Made by a program: the position numbers and the translations under genes
Assembly (NCBI GenBank): GCA_029532625.1
Contig: JARFXM010000009.1
Span: forward strand, 3,782,001 to 3,846,000
DNA length: 64,000 nt
Origin: Lomentospora prolificans
Taxonomy: Eukaryota > Ascomycota > Sordariomycetes > Microascales > Microascaceae
Reading direction: 5' to 3'
The notes under the pieces: model-generated
What the model saw: only the letters and a program-made list of their open reading frames with translations
Told to the model about the DNA's origin: nothing
Databases searched by the model: none
Part shown: positions 1 to 10,995 of the stretch, one piece after another
Layout of the letters: every line of letters starts with the position of its first letter
How positions within the stretch are numbered: position 1 is the stretch's first letter

Positions 1-492
1 GTTGCTTCTGACACTCCGGCGAAGATATCCGCAAGAAAGTCCTGACGGGACTGCAACTCGTCGCCGGCATGGCACATGGGAATTCGTTCAGGAACGACAG
101 AGATCAAGAACTTGAATAACTTGTCGGTACCTTGAACGAGGTTTGCAATCTTTTCACGGAGCTAACGTTAGCAGAGAGGTAGTAAGAGTCAAGCATTTCC
201 AGAGCAGACATACCGTCCACCGGTAACTTAGAAAGTCTTCCGCGTTGACATCTTTCCAAATAGGGACAGTCCGCCAGAATTCTTTCTCGTCTCCAGGCGG
301 CGGGTGATTGATCCCCTCGGGGCCATGGGCTGCAACGCCTGGGGCTTTGACATTCTCGGACGAGGTTCCGGATACAAATCGGAATCCTCCAAGGATGCGT
401 TGCGGTGGGCGGACACTAGCCCGACCTCGACTAAGTCTAGTCTTAGCTACAGAGGATCGAAGGGCTCTGCTAAGTGATGACGAGAACAACAT
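1..492 (-). CDS. Lysine 2,3-aminomutase-like radical SAM protein, N-terminal part (cut by window edge)
   Basis: The gene is read on the minus strand and continues beyond position 1. Exon 1 (492-214) starts MLFSSSLSRALRSSVAK, an Arg/Ser-rich leader without acidic residues that looks like a mitochondrial targeting sequence. It then carries GVAAHGPEGINHPPPGDEKE and EFWRTVPIWKDV...DFLSYRW, the pattern I associate with the start of fungal lysine 2,3-aminomutase-like proteins. A 52-bp intron (213-162; donor GTATGT, branch GCTAACG, acceptor TTAG) leads to exon 2 (161 to the edge), which reads EKIANLVQGTDKLFKFL and then VVPERIP...QSRQDFLADIFAG. Both exon joins are phase 0. The CxxxCxxC iron-sulfur motif would lie outside the window, so catalytic competence cannot be judged. 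In bacteria these enzymes interconvert L-lysine and beta-lysine using PLP and SAM; the role in fungi is not settled. Confidence 0.8.
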
Positions 493-2040
493 GATGCCCG
501 GAAATTTGTAGCTTGTGAAGAATTAGTGGTGGTGATCTCTGATACAGAGTATTCCCACTAGATGTTAGCAGCGCTTCGAATTAGATATTTCGGCAGGTAA
601 CAGAGGTTCAGTCACGTACAATCAGAATAGTCTTAGTGAGACTTCCGTCAGGATTGCTGAAGAGATGAATGTACAGGTGTAGTCCCATTAGAAAGATCTC
701 TCCTCTCTGTCAGTGTGGTTCTGGAGCTTCTTCCTTCTGCTTTCACCTGGAGCAACTTCGTTCCTTCCACTTATCCCCCTATTCACCTCCTTATTCACCG
801 ATGAATACAAGCAGGTGACTCCCTCCTAACTCATATAACCCACATCAAGATTTTCTCAACTCTCCCTTGGATGAGAGGGTAGCACCTTCCTTTATTGTGG
901 CCCACGTGTGGTTCACTGTGCCCTCACTCACTTGAACTTGGCTAAGCGGCGTCTATAATGTTTGCAATCCTATATACTTTGAAGTCAGTTTCATCTTTCC
1001 TTATTCATGAAAAACGCGAGTATTAACGACTTGGCTTGACTTTTTTCGGGCCCGCCTTCATACCCCGACTCGACTTTCTAACCGGCGTCCTCTCGCCAGC
1101 ATCTTGGGGAATCTCAGGAGGGCTGAATATATCGTCTTATGCTTGGTGGTTCCCAACGTAACTTCGCAGCCGGAGAGTACAGGACCTCATGGACACACGA
1201 GCGTCGCTTTTCGTGGACACCACTCTTACAAAATAAAGTCGTGTCCAGGAGCCTAGCGCCTTCGCTATCAAATAACACAAGAAACAACTCCCACTGCCCT
1301 TGTCCCCACATCTGTGATGTTGAAAACCTCGCCGGCAACGACAGGTCTGGGATGTTGGTTTGCTATTGGACACTTACCCCTTCTTATCGAAATCAAGATC
1401 TATATGTCTGCAGTCCACACGCCTTGCTTTTGCTGATATTATAGTGTAGTTCTGATGATGAATAGAGGGGGCTATCAGCAAGCTCGTCAGCTGGTCCGCT
1501 GCAGGTTGCGTCTTGTGCTTACTACCTTGTTGAATGCCTTCACGACTAACTCACTGTCTCCTTTTCACGCTTTTGCTTGGCTCAGAGTTCTTTTGATCGT
1601 AGGAAAAGTGAAGGAAAGCCGTCAAACTAACAGGCGATCGACAGGTGCTTGCGTTGTACTTCCAAGCACACACAAGAGGGAGTGGCAGTCTTCTTATACA
1701 GCCCCCATCTCCAGATCACCAAGCTTCACCCCACCTTCGCACCCAAATTCTTCGCCTTCCCTCCCGCGAGACACGGAGAAAAAAAAAAAAAAAAGAAAAT
1801 AACCTCGATTCGGTCGATGTTCAGTCATTTTCATGTCAAGACCATTACAGTTACTTGCAGGAAATGTCACAGATACAAGGCTTCCCACAGGCACCCCACG
1901 CTGCCATTTACTACAGCAGCCAGCGATGTAAGGTTGAGGCCTCGACCCTTGTCACATCATGCCAATATTTCTCGGGCTATAAAAATACCTTTATGATATC
2001 TGACAGGAGTGCCTACATTTTTTTCTGTACTTTGGCAGGC
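493..2040. other. Upstream region of the aminomutase-like gene, no gene seen
   Basis: Only short overlapping open frames with no recognisable protein occur here. The stretch nearest the gene (about 700-900) is CT-rich on the plus strand. An A-rich run lies near 1780-1800. The right end (about 2010-2040) is a T-rich run ending in TTTGGCAG, which would suit a splice acceptor for the transporter relic that follows. Confidence 0.5.
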
Positions 2041-3926
2041 TAAAATCGGAGCCCATCTCCTCGAACTCTCCTGGCATTGGCGGTGCTGACTTGGCCAGTG
2101 GCGGCTCTCAATCCCTTTACGGAATACCGACTCCGAGCACTGAGCCCGCTGTAACGGCGCCGGTTTCCGCCATCGAGGATGGGCCGAAACGTACCCAGAC
2201 GGTGGCTTGAGAACTTGGCTCGTCGTCCTAGGTTCGACCGCCAGTATGGTCCCAACTTATGACTTGATGACAGCGGTCGGTTTATTCCAGGTAGTTACTG
2301 GGAAGACCACCAGCTGTCATCCTACCCTAACACCGAGATCACCTGGATCGTATCGGTGTTCGGCTTCCTAGACATATTTTCTCTCCGGATCGGCAGGTGT
2401 TCTCTTTGACCTCGTGGGAGCTCGCAAGCTACTTTTCCAAGCAAGCGCGATCTACTTTTCTGCCTACTCAGGCCTCGCTTTCAGTAGTAGGTACAAACAT
2501 TTCATAGCAGGTTTCATTGTAGTTGGCAGCAGTGCGTGCAAGTAAACCTGGTATATCCGCCACGATATTCACATCCATCCATACTATCTCCGCTATTAAA
2601 CGCCCTCCCTCACGCATTGGCGTACCGCTGTCCTGGAAACTACCTCTGCCGCTGCCATCAGTCATTGGTTTCTCGGTAGGAAGAATTTAGCAAAGGAAAT
2701 TGCAACCATGGGAGGCGGGATCGGCGGTATTTTCTTCTCCGTTCTTCGACGGCGTCCTTTTTCAACGGCTGCCATGGAGAGATTGCACGCTGATCTGAGC
2801 TGCATCGTCTTCAAGTTCGCCGCTGTCGACAGCTTGTGCGTCGATTCCAGGGTGCTGAAGAGAGCGGACATATTTTTGACTTCTCTTGCTTCAAGCCTCC
2901 CACTCTGGAAACGTATAGTGTATCTGGTATGTGATGGAGCAAGCTCCCGCTCTTCTTTAGATCCACGGCCCCTCTGCTCAGCCCTTTCCCCCTCAATGAT
3001 CATTTGGTAGACAGGATCATATTCGGCGACTACTACCAGATGTAACCCATCCAAAAAGTTCATACACATGGACGTCCGCTTCCGAATGCACACGTACGCA
3101 ACACACACATGCATACCTCGCCGACATTTGCATACAATGATTAGCCGCGGCGATACATTTGACATGTATCCCGCTTGCAGTGGCTGTCCTTGCCGAGACA
3201 GTAACTGACCCAGGGCGTTAACATCACCCTAGGCTTTGAACTTGTGTTAATATTCAGTAGCTGGAGTCTAGTACCCACTTATTCCAAGGTAACAACTGAC
3301 TTAGGGAATGGCTTCTATCTCATGCTGGCGCTGAACATGCTAAGTGCAGTCCTAGTTCTGGGCCTCGATCCCTTCGATTGGAATCGCCGAGCCACCGGAG
3401 ACTAATGTGTGTTATCTAATTCCACCTCTCCAATAATGGTTCTACGCTGGGGCGCATTATTCCAGGTTACATATCTGATGGCCTGGGAAACTTCGACGTT
3501 ACTCTAGCCCCAGCGGCGTTACACAGCTGGTCATCCTGGGAATGGAATACATCGGCGATGGGGCTATACATCGTAAGTGTATGCCCCGGCTTTGGAACTG
3601 TTCCTTATTTTGATGTCAGCAACCTGCAAGGTCAGCCTTGCGCTGAACACGATGCTGCAGGTAAGTACTTAGGAAGCTGTTTCACAGACTTTAGTCTTTC
3701 AATGTTGCGCAGTACATTGGTATGCCTGCGTACTCTCGAAATCTACGGACAAGCCGCCCTCATTTACATCCTGGCTGGAATCTTGACATCGGCACTACTC
3801 AGCTGTCTATTTGTCAAATGGGCTTGCCTAGGGTATCGTTGGGCGCGGGATCATCAAGGTCTAACGTGGGGAGAAGAGGAAAGCCATGTCTGCCCGCATG
3901 CGCGGGGGGCTCGCAAGCTTTCTTGA
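2041..3926 (+). pseudogene. Decayed MFS monocarboxylate-type transporter
   Basis: Segments of one MFS transporter of the fungal monocarboxylate-permease type follow each other in the right order but in shifting frames. PDGGLRTWLVVLGS begins at 2195 and runs to LFQ at 2290. YWEDHQLSSYPNTEITWI starts at 2296, after five extra bases. GVLFDLVGARKLLF follows from 2396 in another frame. SSRYKHFIAGF lies near 2485-2520, TTSAAAISHWF then GGGIGGIFFSVL at about 2640-2750, DFSCFK near 2880 and YLMLALNM near 3314-3337. An open C-terminal frame (3420-3926) holds GRIIPGYISDGLGNFDV and a last membrane-like segment IYILAGILTSALLSCLF. I count at least four frame changes; introns could explain some but not the break at 2290-2296. 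No start codon is convincing, so I call it a pseudogene rather than a mis-spliced gene. Confidence 0.72.
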
Positions 3927-6874
3927 GTTGGGAATGTCCAATAATAAGCGGTTATGGTACTCGCCTTTCTCTGGGACGTGGTCCCTAAAGTGGGTAGTAA
4001 GGCGCACTGGGATCATCGCTGGCCACGGCGCATCTCTGCGTGTATCCGCTGGCCATCATCTCTAGTCAGTCATACCTCTCACTGACTGCCCATGGCCACC
4101 TTGACACCACATCTAGGAGATGCGCTAATATGGCTACGTTGCTTTATTGGGAATCCGCAAAAACGTTGTAGGAAGCAAGGGCCTTTGACACATCCGCCCT
4201 CCCACAAGCCGTCATTTATGCCCTTCAAAACCTCTTCTAAGCAAGGCCTGTGTGTGAGCGACTAGTCGGGCAAGGTGCCTTCCATATTCGGCGTGTGTGG
4301 GCTTTATGATCTGGTCCAGGAGATGTGCTCTTGGCATGCAACGAGCCCCGTTGATCTGCCTACAGGATTCCAGCCTGAGTCTCGTCAAATATAAGGTACT
4401 TGGAGCGCTTTTCAAAAAACGGGGTAGGTGCCTATTTTAACTAACTCTCCTGGTAAAATACCGCTTTCGAGGGTGATGATACTCTACGTTTCAATTTGGC
4501 AGTACAAACCCTCAAGTCGAGGTCACCTCTGGTACCTGACCGCAAATTCCTTGGCCCACTGAACTATTACATTTTGGGATATAGGATGGTACAAAAGTAA
4601 GCTATATATATATATGAGGTGGTATTTGTGGACAGATTAGTCTCTTTCAACGTCAACTGATGTTATTGAATACACAAATCAGAAGAAGGAAGCAGTGGAG
4701 AAAACTATCAACCTTAGGAAGCCTGCATGCAAGCGAGAGAGCCACCAGCTAGAAGCCCCGGAGCCCACCGAGGCTTGACCCTTCTATCGCGGCCGAGAAT
4801 CTGGGTTGAAGCGCACGTTTTCTCTTAGAAATCTCGTTTTTGGCCGACTTAGCTGAGAGAAGAGGCCCTGTGGAGTTGGCGCCCCGGCGCGTGTCGTAAG
4901 GGGGCTACATATCTACGACTCGATTTTAACATGGACCTGGCTCCATCAACAGCCTTTACATGTTGCTCGGAGATAATAGAGTGGCTCTAGGGATGAGGGC
5001 AGAGTATGGAGAGGAAGCTTCAACATTCCGAGTCCCTTCGAGGCCCCCGCTCCTCTTGTCAAGCGCTTTCTCCCCTTCCTCTTCCACAGATGTCGAGGTG
5101 GGTGATACAACGTCCCAAGCCAAGCCTTGTCCGTTGATGCACGACTTAACGCAGACGAGACGGCATCCATCGACCATTCCGACTCCCCCGAGGCATGGAT
5201 GTGGGGTCGTTTAGCCCACAGGTCGCCCGCACAGGCTTCGGGCCAGATATGATAAATGACAAGCCTTGCAAGTCCTGGATCTTCTCTGCCCCAATGCGCC
5301 CGTATAATTGGCTCAGCGTTTGGGACTGGGACCCGAACTTCATACTAATGTTGGTTTTCGCAAGGCGGGCACTCACGGGAGTGGTCAGCCGCCGTCTAGG
5401 TATCCGGTGAGGGAGCTCGCCATATCGACGTACTGTCAGATCATCGGGTGGTCTCAAAGCGCCTTGGGCGAGGGTCCCTTGGCACCTTCAATTCACCTCT
5501 AGATTACTCTTGTCCATTTTCAGGCAGGGCAGCATATCTGTCGACCTGTTTGCGTGGGCAACTTCGTCTAAGGAACTTCACGATCTGGCGAGGGTCCGGA
5601 TCTAGACCAAGGACACGAGAATGATATATGGGATAAGGGAGTAGGAGGCCGGGGGATACTAACGAGACAGCCTTAGCCACATAATTTCTCCTCTATGCTT
5701 TTCACCCCTTCTCGTTATCATGACCGCGCTCTCTCGAAGGAAGATATAAATATATATGTATACATGTGTACACATATTTTTCCTCCCTTTCTCCAGCTCT
5801 GTTCCTTATCAGTATAGGAGGGGTTTTGAGTACCTGCGACATGATCGTATTCTCGTCATCTCTTGATACAAATCGGCCTGGCGCATTGCGCGTTGCATCC
5901 ACCTCATAATACAGCCTAGCCTTCTTGGGGCATGCAGCCTCTCCCACAAATAATCACGACCGCGCCACTCGAGAACACACTCGCTCTGTAGGATTGAACT
6001 AAAATCTGAATGTAACTTTTCGCTCCAACTTTTCGCGTGTTCCCTTTTTCTTTTCTCCCTGGTGTTTCTAGGCTGACTTCCCAGCCAGATTAGGTCTTGC
6101 CTGCGCCCGCTTCACTCGGCTGGCGTTGTGCCCGATTTCTACCGTCACAGACTGGGCAGTTCCGGGGGCGGGGCCGATGAGCGGGAGTCCGCTTCGGGAA
6201 CCAGGGCTCGCGTTTCCAAGGTGGACAGACAGACAGGACAAGTGGAGATGAAAAAAAGAAAAAACTATCCCCGCACGCACGCACTGCCCACCACTCACTC
6301 CGGGATTTACAGACTGCTTCACACGCGGGGGGCTGAGAAAGTAATGCTGGCAAATAGAAATGGTGGGAAGTGGGTGGGGACAAGAGGTGATGATGCCAAA
6401 AAAGAAAACGAAAGAAGGGGCTAAAGGACGGGAAAATGGAGATATGATAGAATCTATTAAGTAGTGGAGAGGGTTCGTCTCTATCTCGGCCCTGCCTTTC
6501 CGCTCTTCCCTTGATGGTTGCTTTCTCACGAGCAGTGCGTTTCGGCCGTTGAATCAACTACCTACATCTACCCTCTTTGCTGGCTGCAACCCTCGCAACA
6601 CTGCTCCACCCCGCCAGGCCAATCTGGCAGGTAATATTCACCTAGACACGCCGATCCTCTTTACAATTCTAGAATGCTCTAATACATACATGTAGGCCAA
6701 GGAAATAAGGAAAGCAGGGTATCAAAAATGGGTTTCCGGGCCCAAAGAATGTCCATGGGGACATGAAAGAGTTTACCCCCACCCGCCAAACCCTCCAGCC
6801 CTAAGCGTTTCTGGCCTCTCATGACTCGTACAAACCCTGATGCCACAAGGACGTGACGCTGTGTGGTCCTCTGG
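3927..6874. other. 2.9-kb intergenic stretch, no recognisable gene
   Basis: Short frames occur on both strands (for example 4212-4415 and 5702-5947, both minus) but none matches a family I know or shows a convincing exon pattern. A short TA run lies at about 4603-4614 and AT-rich DNA at about 5745-5780. Further decayed genes like the neighbouring transporter relic may be hidden here, but I could not support one. Confidence 0.4.
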
Positions 6875-8710
6875 TCAAGATCCCCCGTTCTTGGTGCCCC
6901 ACAAGTCGAGAGACCTCGTTCTCCTTTCTGGGCCGGTTGCATGCTGCTGCGCCGGCCTCGGCACGTCAACACCGGTCTCTATATTGACCCCACGTATTGG
7001 AACCGTGCCTGCGTCATCATTTCCGGGCAGATCATGCCTTTTCGTATTGTCGGCCCCATTACCAATGTCCTCGATGGTTTTTACAACGTTTTGAAGAACG
7101 TGAACGAGCCCAACGCCCGAAAGAAGGCCTCCCATATGCGAGACTATGTCAGCCTGGGCAACCTTTGAAGGTGCAAAAGCGGCAACAAGATTCCATATCA
7201 AAACGGAAATCAGGAATGCGATGCCATCAACACCCTCGCTTGGTTCGGCGGGGAAGCCCATGATTCTAAATTTATCCCAGAGGTGTAGCCAGAAGTATGC
7301 GGCTGTGATTCCTAGGACGGCGCCGGACGCTCCAAGACTGGCGACAGTGAGACTGTGGAAACAAAGGCTAGATACGTAACCAATGACTCCTGAAGAGAGG
7401 TAGAGGGCCAAAAAGTTTGCGCGACCAATCTCATCATGTAAACGGTTGCCAATGTAGTAGAGCATACCCATGTTGAGCGCCAAGTGGCTGAACTTCTGGT
7501 GCGAAAACATACTCGTGATAATGGTGATAGGTCTTGGCATTCCAACTACGAGCATGAAGTAGTTGTTTAAGAATCGCCAAAGTGGTGGTACCTTCCACAA
7601 GCCCCAGACAGCGACATTGAGGCCGATGATCGCGGTAACCGTGGCCGCCGCTGGCGAAAACTCGGGGAAAAGACGATCCGTTGAGTGTGGTGGATTATAG
7701 ATCATGGCGAATCCTATGCACGAGCCGACAAACATGAGGGCTAGTGTCACAGAGGGCGCTAATCGGTCCCACGTCGTGAGTTCGGGAGCTTCTTCGATGC
7801 CGGAGGAGCCTTCCTCCAGCCACTTCTGCATCCGAGGGCTAACCGCGCCACGCTCGACGTACGCTTCTAGAGTACCGGCGACGGGCTCGCCTTTGATCTT
7901 TTTTTCTTCCTCGATTCTTTTTTCCTCTTCCTTTATCCGCGCTTTGTTCTTTGCCCGCATGGCATCCAAGACGCTGTATCCATATACCGGGTCGGGTTGA
8001 TAATCGATCTCGACCTCGCCTTCCGTGGTCGATGAGTTGGTCTTGTCGAGTTGGCTCACCGTCGGGGTCGCCGTCGATGTTTGTCCATTGTTGGAAAGAG
8101 CCGGGGCAGACTCCTTCGATTCGTTAATCTCCCGTTCCAACTGTTCCAGCTCATCCTGCGCTCTTAATCCTGAATTCATGGTTTCATCGACCGGTACCTT
8201 TTCCCTCAGGTACCTCAACGCAACCTCCTGTTGCTGTTTCGTAAACCGGGCAGTGTTGGCTGCATACCCTGGGTCGTTGAGGGTCCCGGCCACTCGCCGG
8301 CCATGCAAGATGCGAAGTAGGGTGTTCGCGAACTCGGGCTTCAATTTTGTGCCAAAGATACGTGCCACTTCAGTTGGTGTGAGGTCGGCTTTCGCGAAAG
8401 GCAATCCCTCGCGATCGCGATATGTAGGGGGCAGCTCCTCATACATCGTAAGAACTTCATTTACCACCGGGCGACGCGGGGCTGCGGCTAAGCCACTTGC
8501 TGGGGGAGCATCCTTGGTTTTATACCATTTGACACGCGCAAGGAGTCCGTCGCCTTTAGACGACTTCGGAGACGGGGGTTCGGCGAGGAGAGGTAAGGTG
8601 ACCGAGAAGTAACGGAAATTACCGGCCCTATATATCGCTTGCCGGGGGATGGCGTTGGCAGACGCAATCCTGAGGCAGAGCTTCGAAGAGGAGAGGCCGA
8701 GGAGACTCAT
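6875..8710 (-). CDS. Rhomboid-family intramembrane serine protease (probably mitochondrial)
   Basis: This is a single 611-residue frame. The N-terminus is rich in Ser, Arg and hydrophobic residues with few acids, as in mitochondrial presequences. Residues about 60-310 form a hydrophilic extension with a charged helical stretch (RAKNKARIKEEEKRIEEEKK, 252-271). The membrane domain spans about 318-545. It has the HLALN motif (His409, Asn413), the GASG nucleophile loop (Ser462) and the partner histidine in SHMGG (His525), so the Ser/His dyad is intact. The C-terminal tail of about 65 residues is polar. Yeast Pcp1 and animal PARL belong to this family and cleave inner-membrane proteins; this protein is much longer than Pcp1, so its substrates are not implied. 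It is transcribed away from the TMA17-like gene, with their starts about 640 bp apart. Confidence 0.88.
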   Translation of the reverse strand: MSLLGLSSSKLCLRIASANAIPRQAIYRAGNFRYFSVTLPLLAEPPSPKSSKGDGLLARVKWYKTKDAPPASGLAAAPRRPVVNEVLTMYEELPPTYRDREGLPFAKADLTPTEVARIFGTKLKPEFANTLLRILHGRRVAGTLNDPGYAANTARFTKQQQEVALRYLREKVPVDETMNSGLRAQDELEQLEREINESKESAPALSNNGQTSTATPTVSQLDKTNSSTTEGEVEIDYQPDPVYGYSVLDAMRAKNKARIKEEEKRIEEEKKIKGEPVAGTLEAYVERGAVSPRMQKWLEEGSSGIEEAPELTTWDRLAPSVTLALMFVGSCIGFAMIYNPPHSTDRLFPEFSPAAATVTAIIGLNVAVWGLWKVPPLWRFLNNYFMLVVGMPRPITIITSMFSHQKFSHLALNMGMLYYIGNRLHDEIGRANFLALYLSSGVIGYVSSLCFHSLTVASLGASGAVLGITAAYFWLHLWDKFRIMGFPAEPSEGVDGIAFLISVLIWNLVAAFAPSKVAQADIVSHMGGLLSGVGLVHVLQNVVKTIEDIGNGADNTKRHDLPGNDDAGTVPIRGVNIETGVDVPRPAQQHATGPERRTRSLDLWGTKNGGS

Positions 8711-9353
8711 GATCCGTCCTCAAATCCCCAACACATTGGAGGGTCTTCGGATAGGAATTATGGGTATGTGGCCGTGGTACTCCGAAGGAGTAGATAGCCG
8801 TCGGTGTCGGGAGTCAGAGCCAAAGCCAATGTAATGTGGAACGAAATATTGAGATGCAAATGAGAAGACAGTTATCCACCAAACCCTGTCCCTCTGGAGT
8901 AGACTGGAGTTTTCGAACTGGAGTTTTCGAACTGAGCGCTGCCTCTCGTCGCGTACTGGATCACGAGATAGAGCAGTGGCGCGACGAGACTGGCTAAGGA
9001 AAAAAAAATCGAAGAGGAAGGGCGGATACATCAACGGGTGGGGTGGGCGTCTGCAACCCCACACCACACCTAGCCTCCCTGAATCGACGGACCACCACCC
9101 TTCGCCTCCAACTGTCGGCTTTCACTAGCAGACTACCTACATTGCTCGACTTGCACAATCACAACGATCCCAAAACCTCACCCGCTACAGAGGTCCTTAG
9201 CATTCAATATTACGCGAAAAAGCCAGTGACCATCTGGCCGCGAATACGACGATACGACGCTTGGAGTCCCCGTTTGACCCGGGATACTCTTCAATATTTG
9301 CCACGCCAAACGAGCCCATCGTAATAGACGCCTCTTCTTGGAAAGAAATCGCC
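8711..9353. promoter_or_regulatory. Divergent promoter region between rhomboid and TMA17-like genes
   Basis: About 640 bp separates the two starts and must hold both promoters. It contains a CCAAT box on the plus strand near 8823 and a 14-bp direct tandem duplication (8903-8916 and 8917-8930). No TATA box is evident close to either gene. Confidence 0.5.
8903..8930. repeat. 14-bp tandem duplication in a divergent promoter
   Basis: The unit ACTGGAGTTTTCGA occurs twice with no spacer and is followed by ACTGAG, the start of a third imperfect copy. It lies about 200 bp upstream of the rhomboid start. Confidence 0.9.
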
Positions 9354-9956
9354 ATGTCCTCTTCGTCCGAACCGGTATCTCTCGAGCGCTTTGCAGAGGC
9401 CCTCAGAGACCTCCCTCTCGTTAGCCTCCGGCTCAAGATACTAGAGATTCGCAATTCAGTATCCCACCTCATCTACTCTAACGCAGAGCTGAAGCCATAC
9501 GCTGAGGCCAACCCCCCCGACGATGTGTGTGTAGAAGCGATCCGCGAGAACGAAATCGTGCTAGAGCGGATGGCGGGAAGATTATCAATACTGAAACTAG
9601 AGGTACAAGAGAGAGGAGAGAAGTGGGAGGACTTCGAGGCCGGGGTATTTGAAAGAGATGGTGCCCCCGATTCTCACGAAGCTGGAGATAGCGCCGCCGC
9701 GACTGGAGATGCCGTCATCGGCCCAAGGACTACGGCGGATGACAGCACTAGAGCGCATCCAGCGTGGAGTGACGGGACATTCCAAGTCGGTACATTAAGT
9801 TTGGGGCACAATGAACAGGATGCCCTTAGCAACGCACGAGCGCCTGCAAGGGGTCTAAGTGATGCTGACCTAGCAAGGCAATTAGAAGAGAGAATGAGGA
9901 TGCTTGAGGCCGAGGATGACGCGAACAATGACGCCCAAAATGGGATTCACCTCTAA
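9354..9956 (+). CDS. TMA17: Tma17/Adc17-like proteasome-assembly chaperone
   Basis: A 200-residue protein is read from the ATG at 9354 (context GCCATGT). The frame is open back to an ATG at 9261, but the 31 extra residues lie outside the conserved part. The core resembles yeast Tma17: VSLERFAEALRDLPL, then EIRNSVSHLIYSN (yeast has EIENSINHL..SN) and IRENEIVLERMAGRL (yeast RENEIVLNNYNER), followed by a Leu-rich helix ending EVQERGEKWEDF. The rest is an Ala/Asp-rich tail ending in an acidic helix (ARQLEERMRMLEAEDD). In yeast the protein helps pair Rpt subunits during assembly of the proteasome regulatory particle and is induced by stress. The assignment rests on this core similarity; the tail is unlike the yeast protein. 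Confidence 0.7.
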   Translation: MSSSSEPVSLERFAEALRDLPLVSLRLKILEIRNSVSHLIYSNAELKPYAEANPPDDVCVEAIRENEIVLERMAGRLSILKLEVQERGEKWEDFEAGVFERDGAPDSHEAGDSAAATGDAVIGPRTTADDSTRAHPAWSDGTFQVGTLSLGHNEQDALSNARAPARGLSDADLARQLEERMRMLEAEDDANNDAQNGIHL

Positions 9957-10995
9957 GTCTGGTTGATCTCTCGTGGCATGCGATGAATGAGGAAAAGCAA
10001 GGAGACTAGGAATGGCCGTCCGGCACCTATTCGACACTGGGGTCCCCTAGCCCCGCGACGACAAACCAGAATCGAAGTGCCTACTTGAGGCGATGCCCAC
10101 ATGCTACTATAGACAGGCAGTATTTGTGCATACCCCCACAACGGCGTCCAGGAAGCACCCAGCTGGAAATATTGCAACGACTGGCCACACGCAAACTTCG
10201 TGATAACTAAACACGGGCTCCTGCCTACAGTGAGCCCATACGCCATACTCGAGTGCGGAGATAAAAAATGAGAATGGCTTCGAAGCTAGGCCCTACCAGT
10301 GCACGGCTTGTATCTATAAGGTCAAGGGCCTGGTGGTTCGTACAAAGTGGGTTGATTGATACTACCTAAGCGTCGAGAACAACGAGGCACATAGACACAA
10401 ATACAAGAAAGAGGCCTCGATCACAAGTTGCACAGCCGAAAATCGGCTCGCTCCTCTCGGGATAAAGCCACAGCAAGATATCTATATGTTTTGGGCGAGG
10501 TTATAAGGTTATTTAGGCCACTTTAGAAGCCTCTATGCAAACCCAGAAGTTCTGCTTATTTTCGTAGTTGATTCAGCTTCCAAGGTTGAAACGGCTAGAG
10601 GTGATCTAGTGACCTATGATCTTATAGTGTGCTACCCTTACTTGCTACTGAACACTGTTAGTGCTTTACAACAAGTTAGCGAGCACGTCTGTACCACACA
10701 ACACTGGGGCATATGGTTCCCCACTATCCCATATACAAGCAATCTAGCTTGTATAGCCTGTAAATAAAGAAAAGAGGAAGGAAAAAAAAATCATTCACTA
10801 ATAACAAGCTGATGTTGCAGAGGCCCCCCCCCCCCACACGGGCATTTCTTTTTTAACATATCGTACAGAACCATTGGGAAACATTGACCTGGAGAGAAAA
10901 AAAAAGTGGAAAAAACGTCCATCCGATTTTGGTGGTGCCTGTGGGGTGTGTCGCAAAGAACGAAGATTGTTGGTCTAGGAAATGATGGTATTTCT
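9957..10995. other. Convergent 3' region, no gene seen
   Basis: The stretch lies between the 3' ends of the TMA17-like gene and the lysine-rich membrane protein. It holds a pure C run at about 10824-10835 and A-rich runs near 10775-10790 and 10897-10905. The short frames present do not look like protein. Confidence 0.5.

Noticed and set aside
9261..9353. Upstream ATG of the TMA17-like frame as the true start
   Set aside because: The extra 31 residues lie outside the conserved core and the ATG at 9354 has the better context, though the longer form cannot be excluded.
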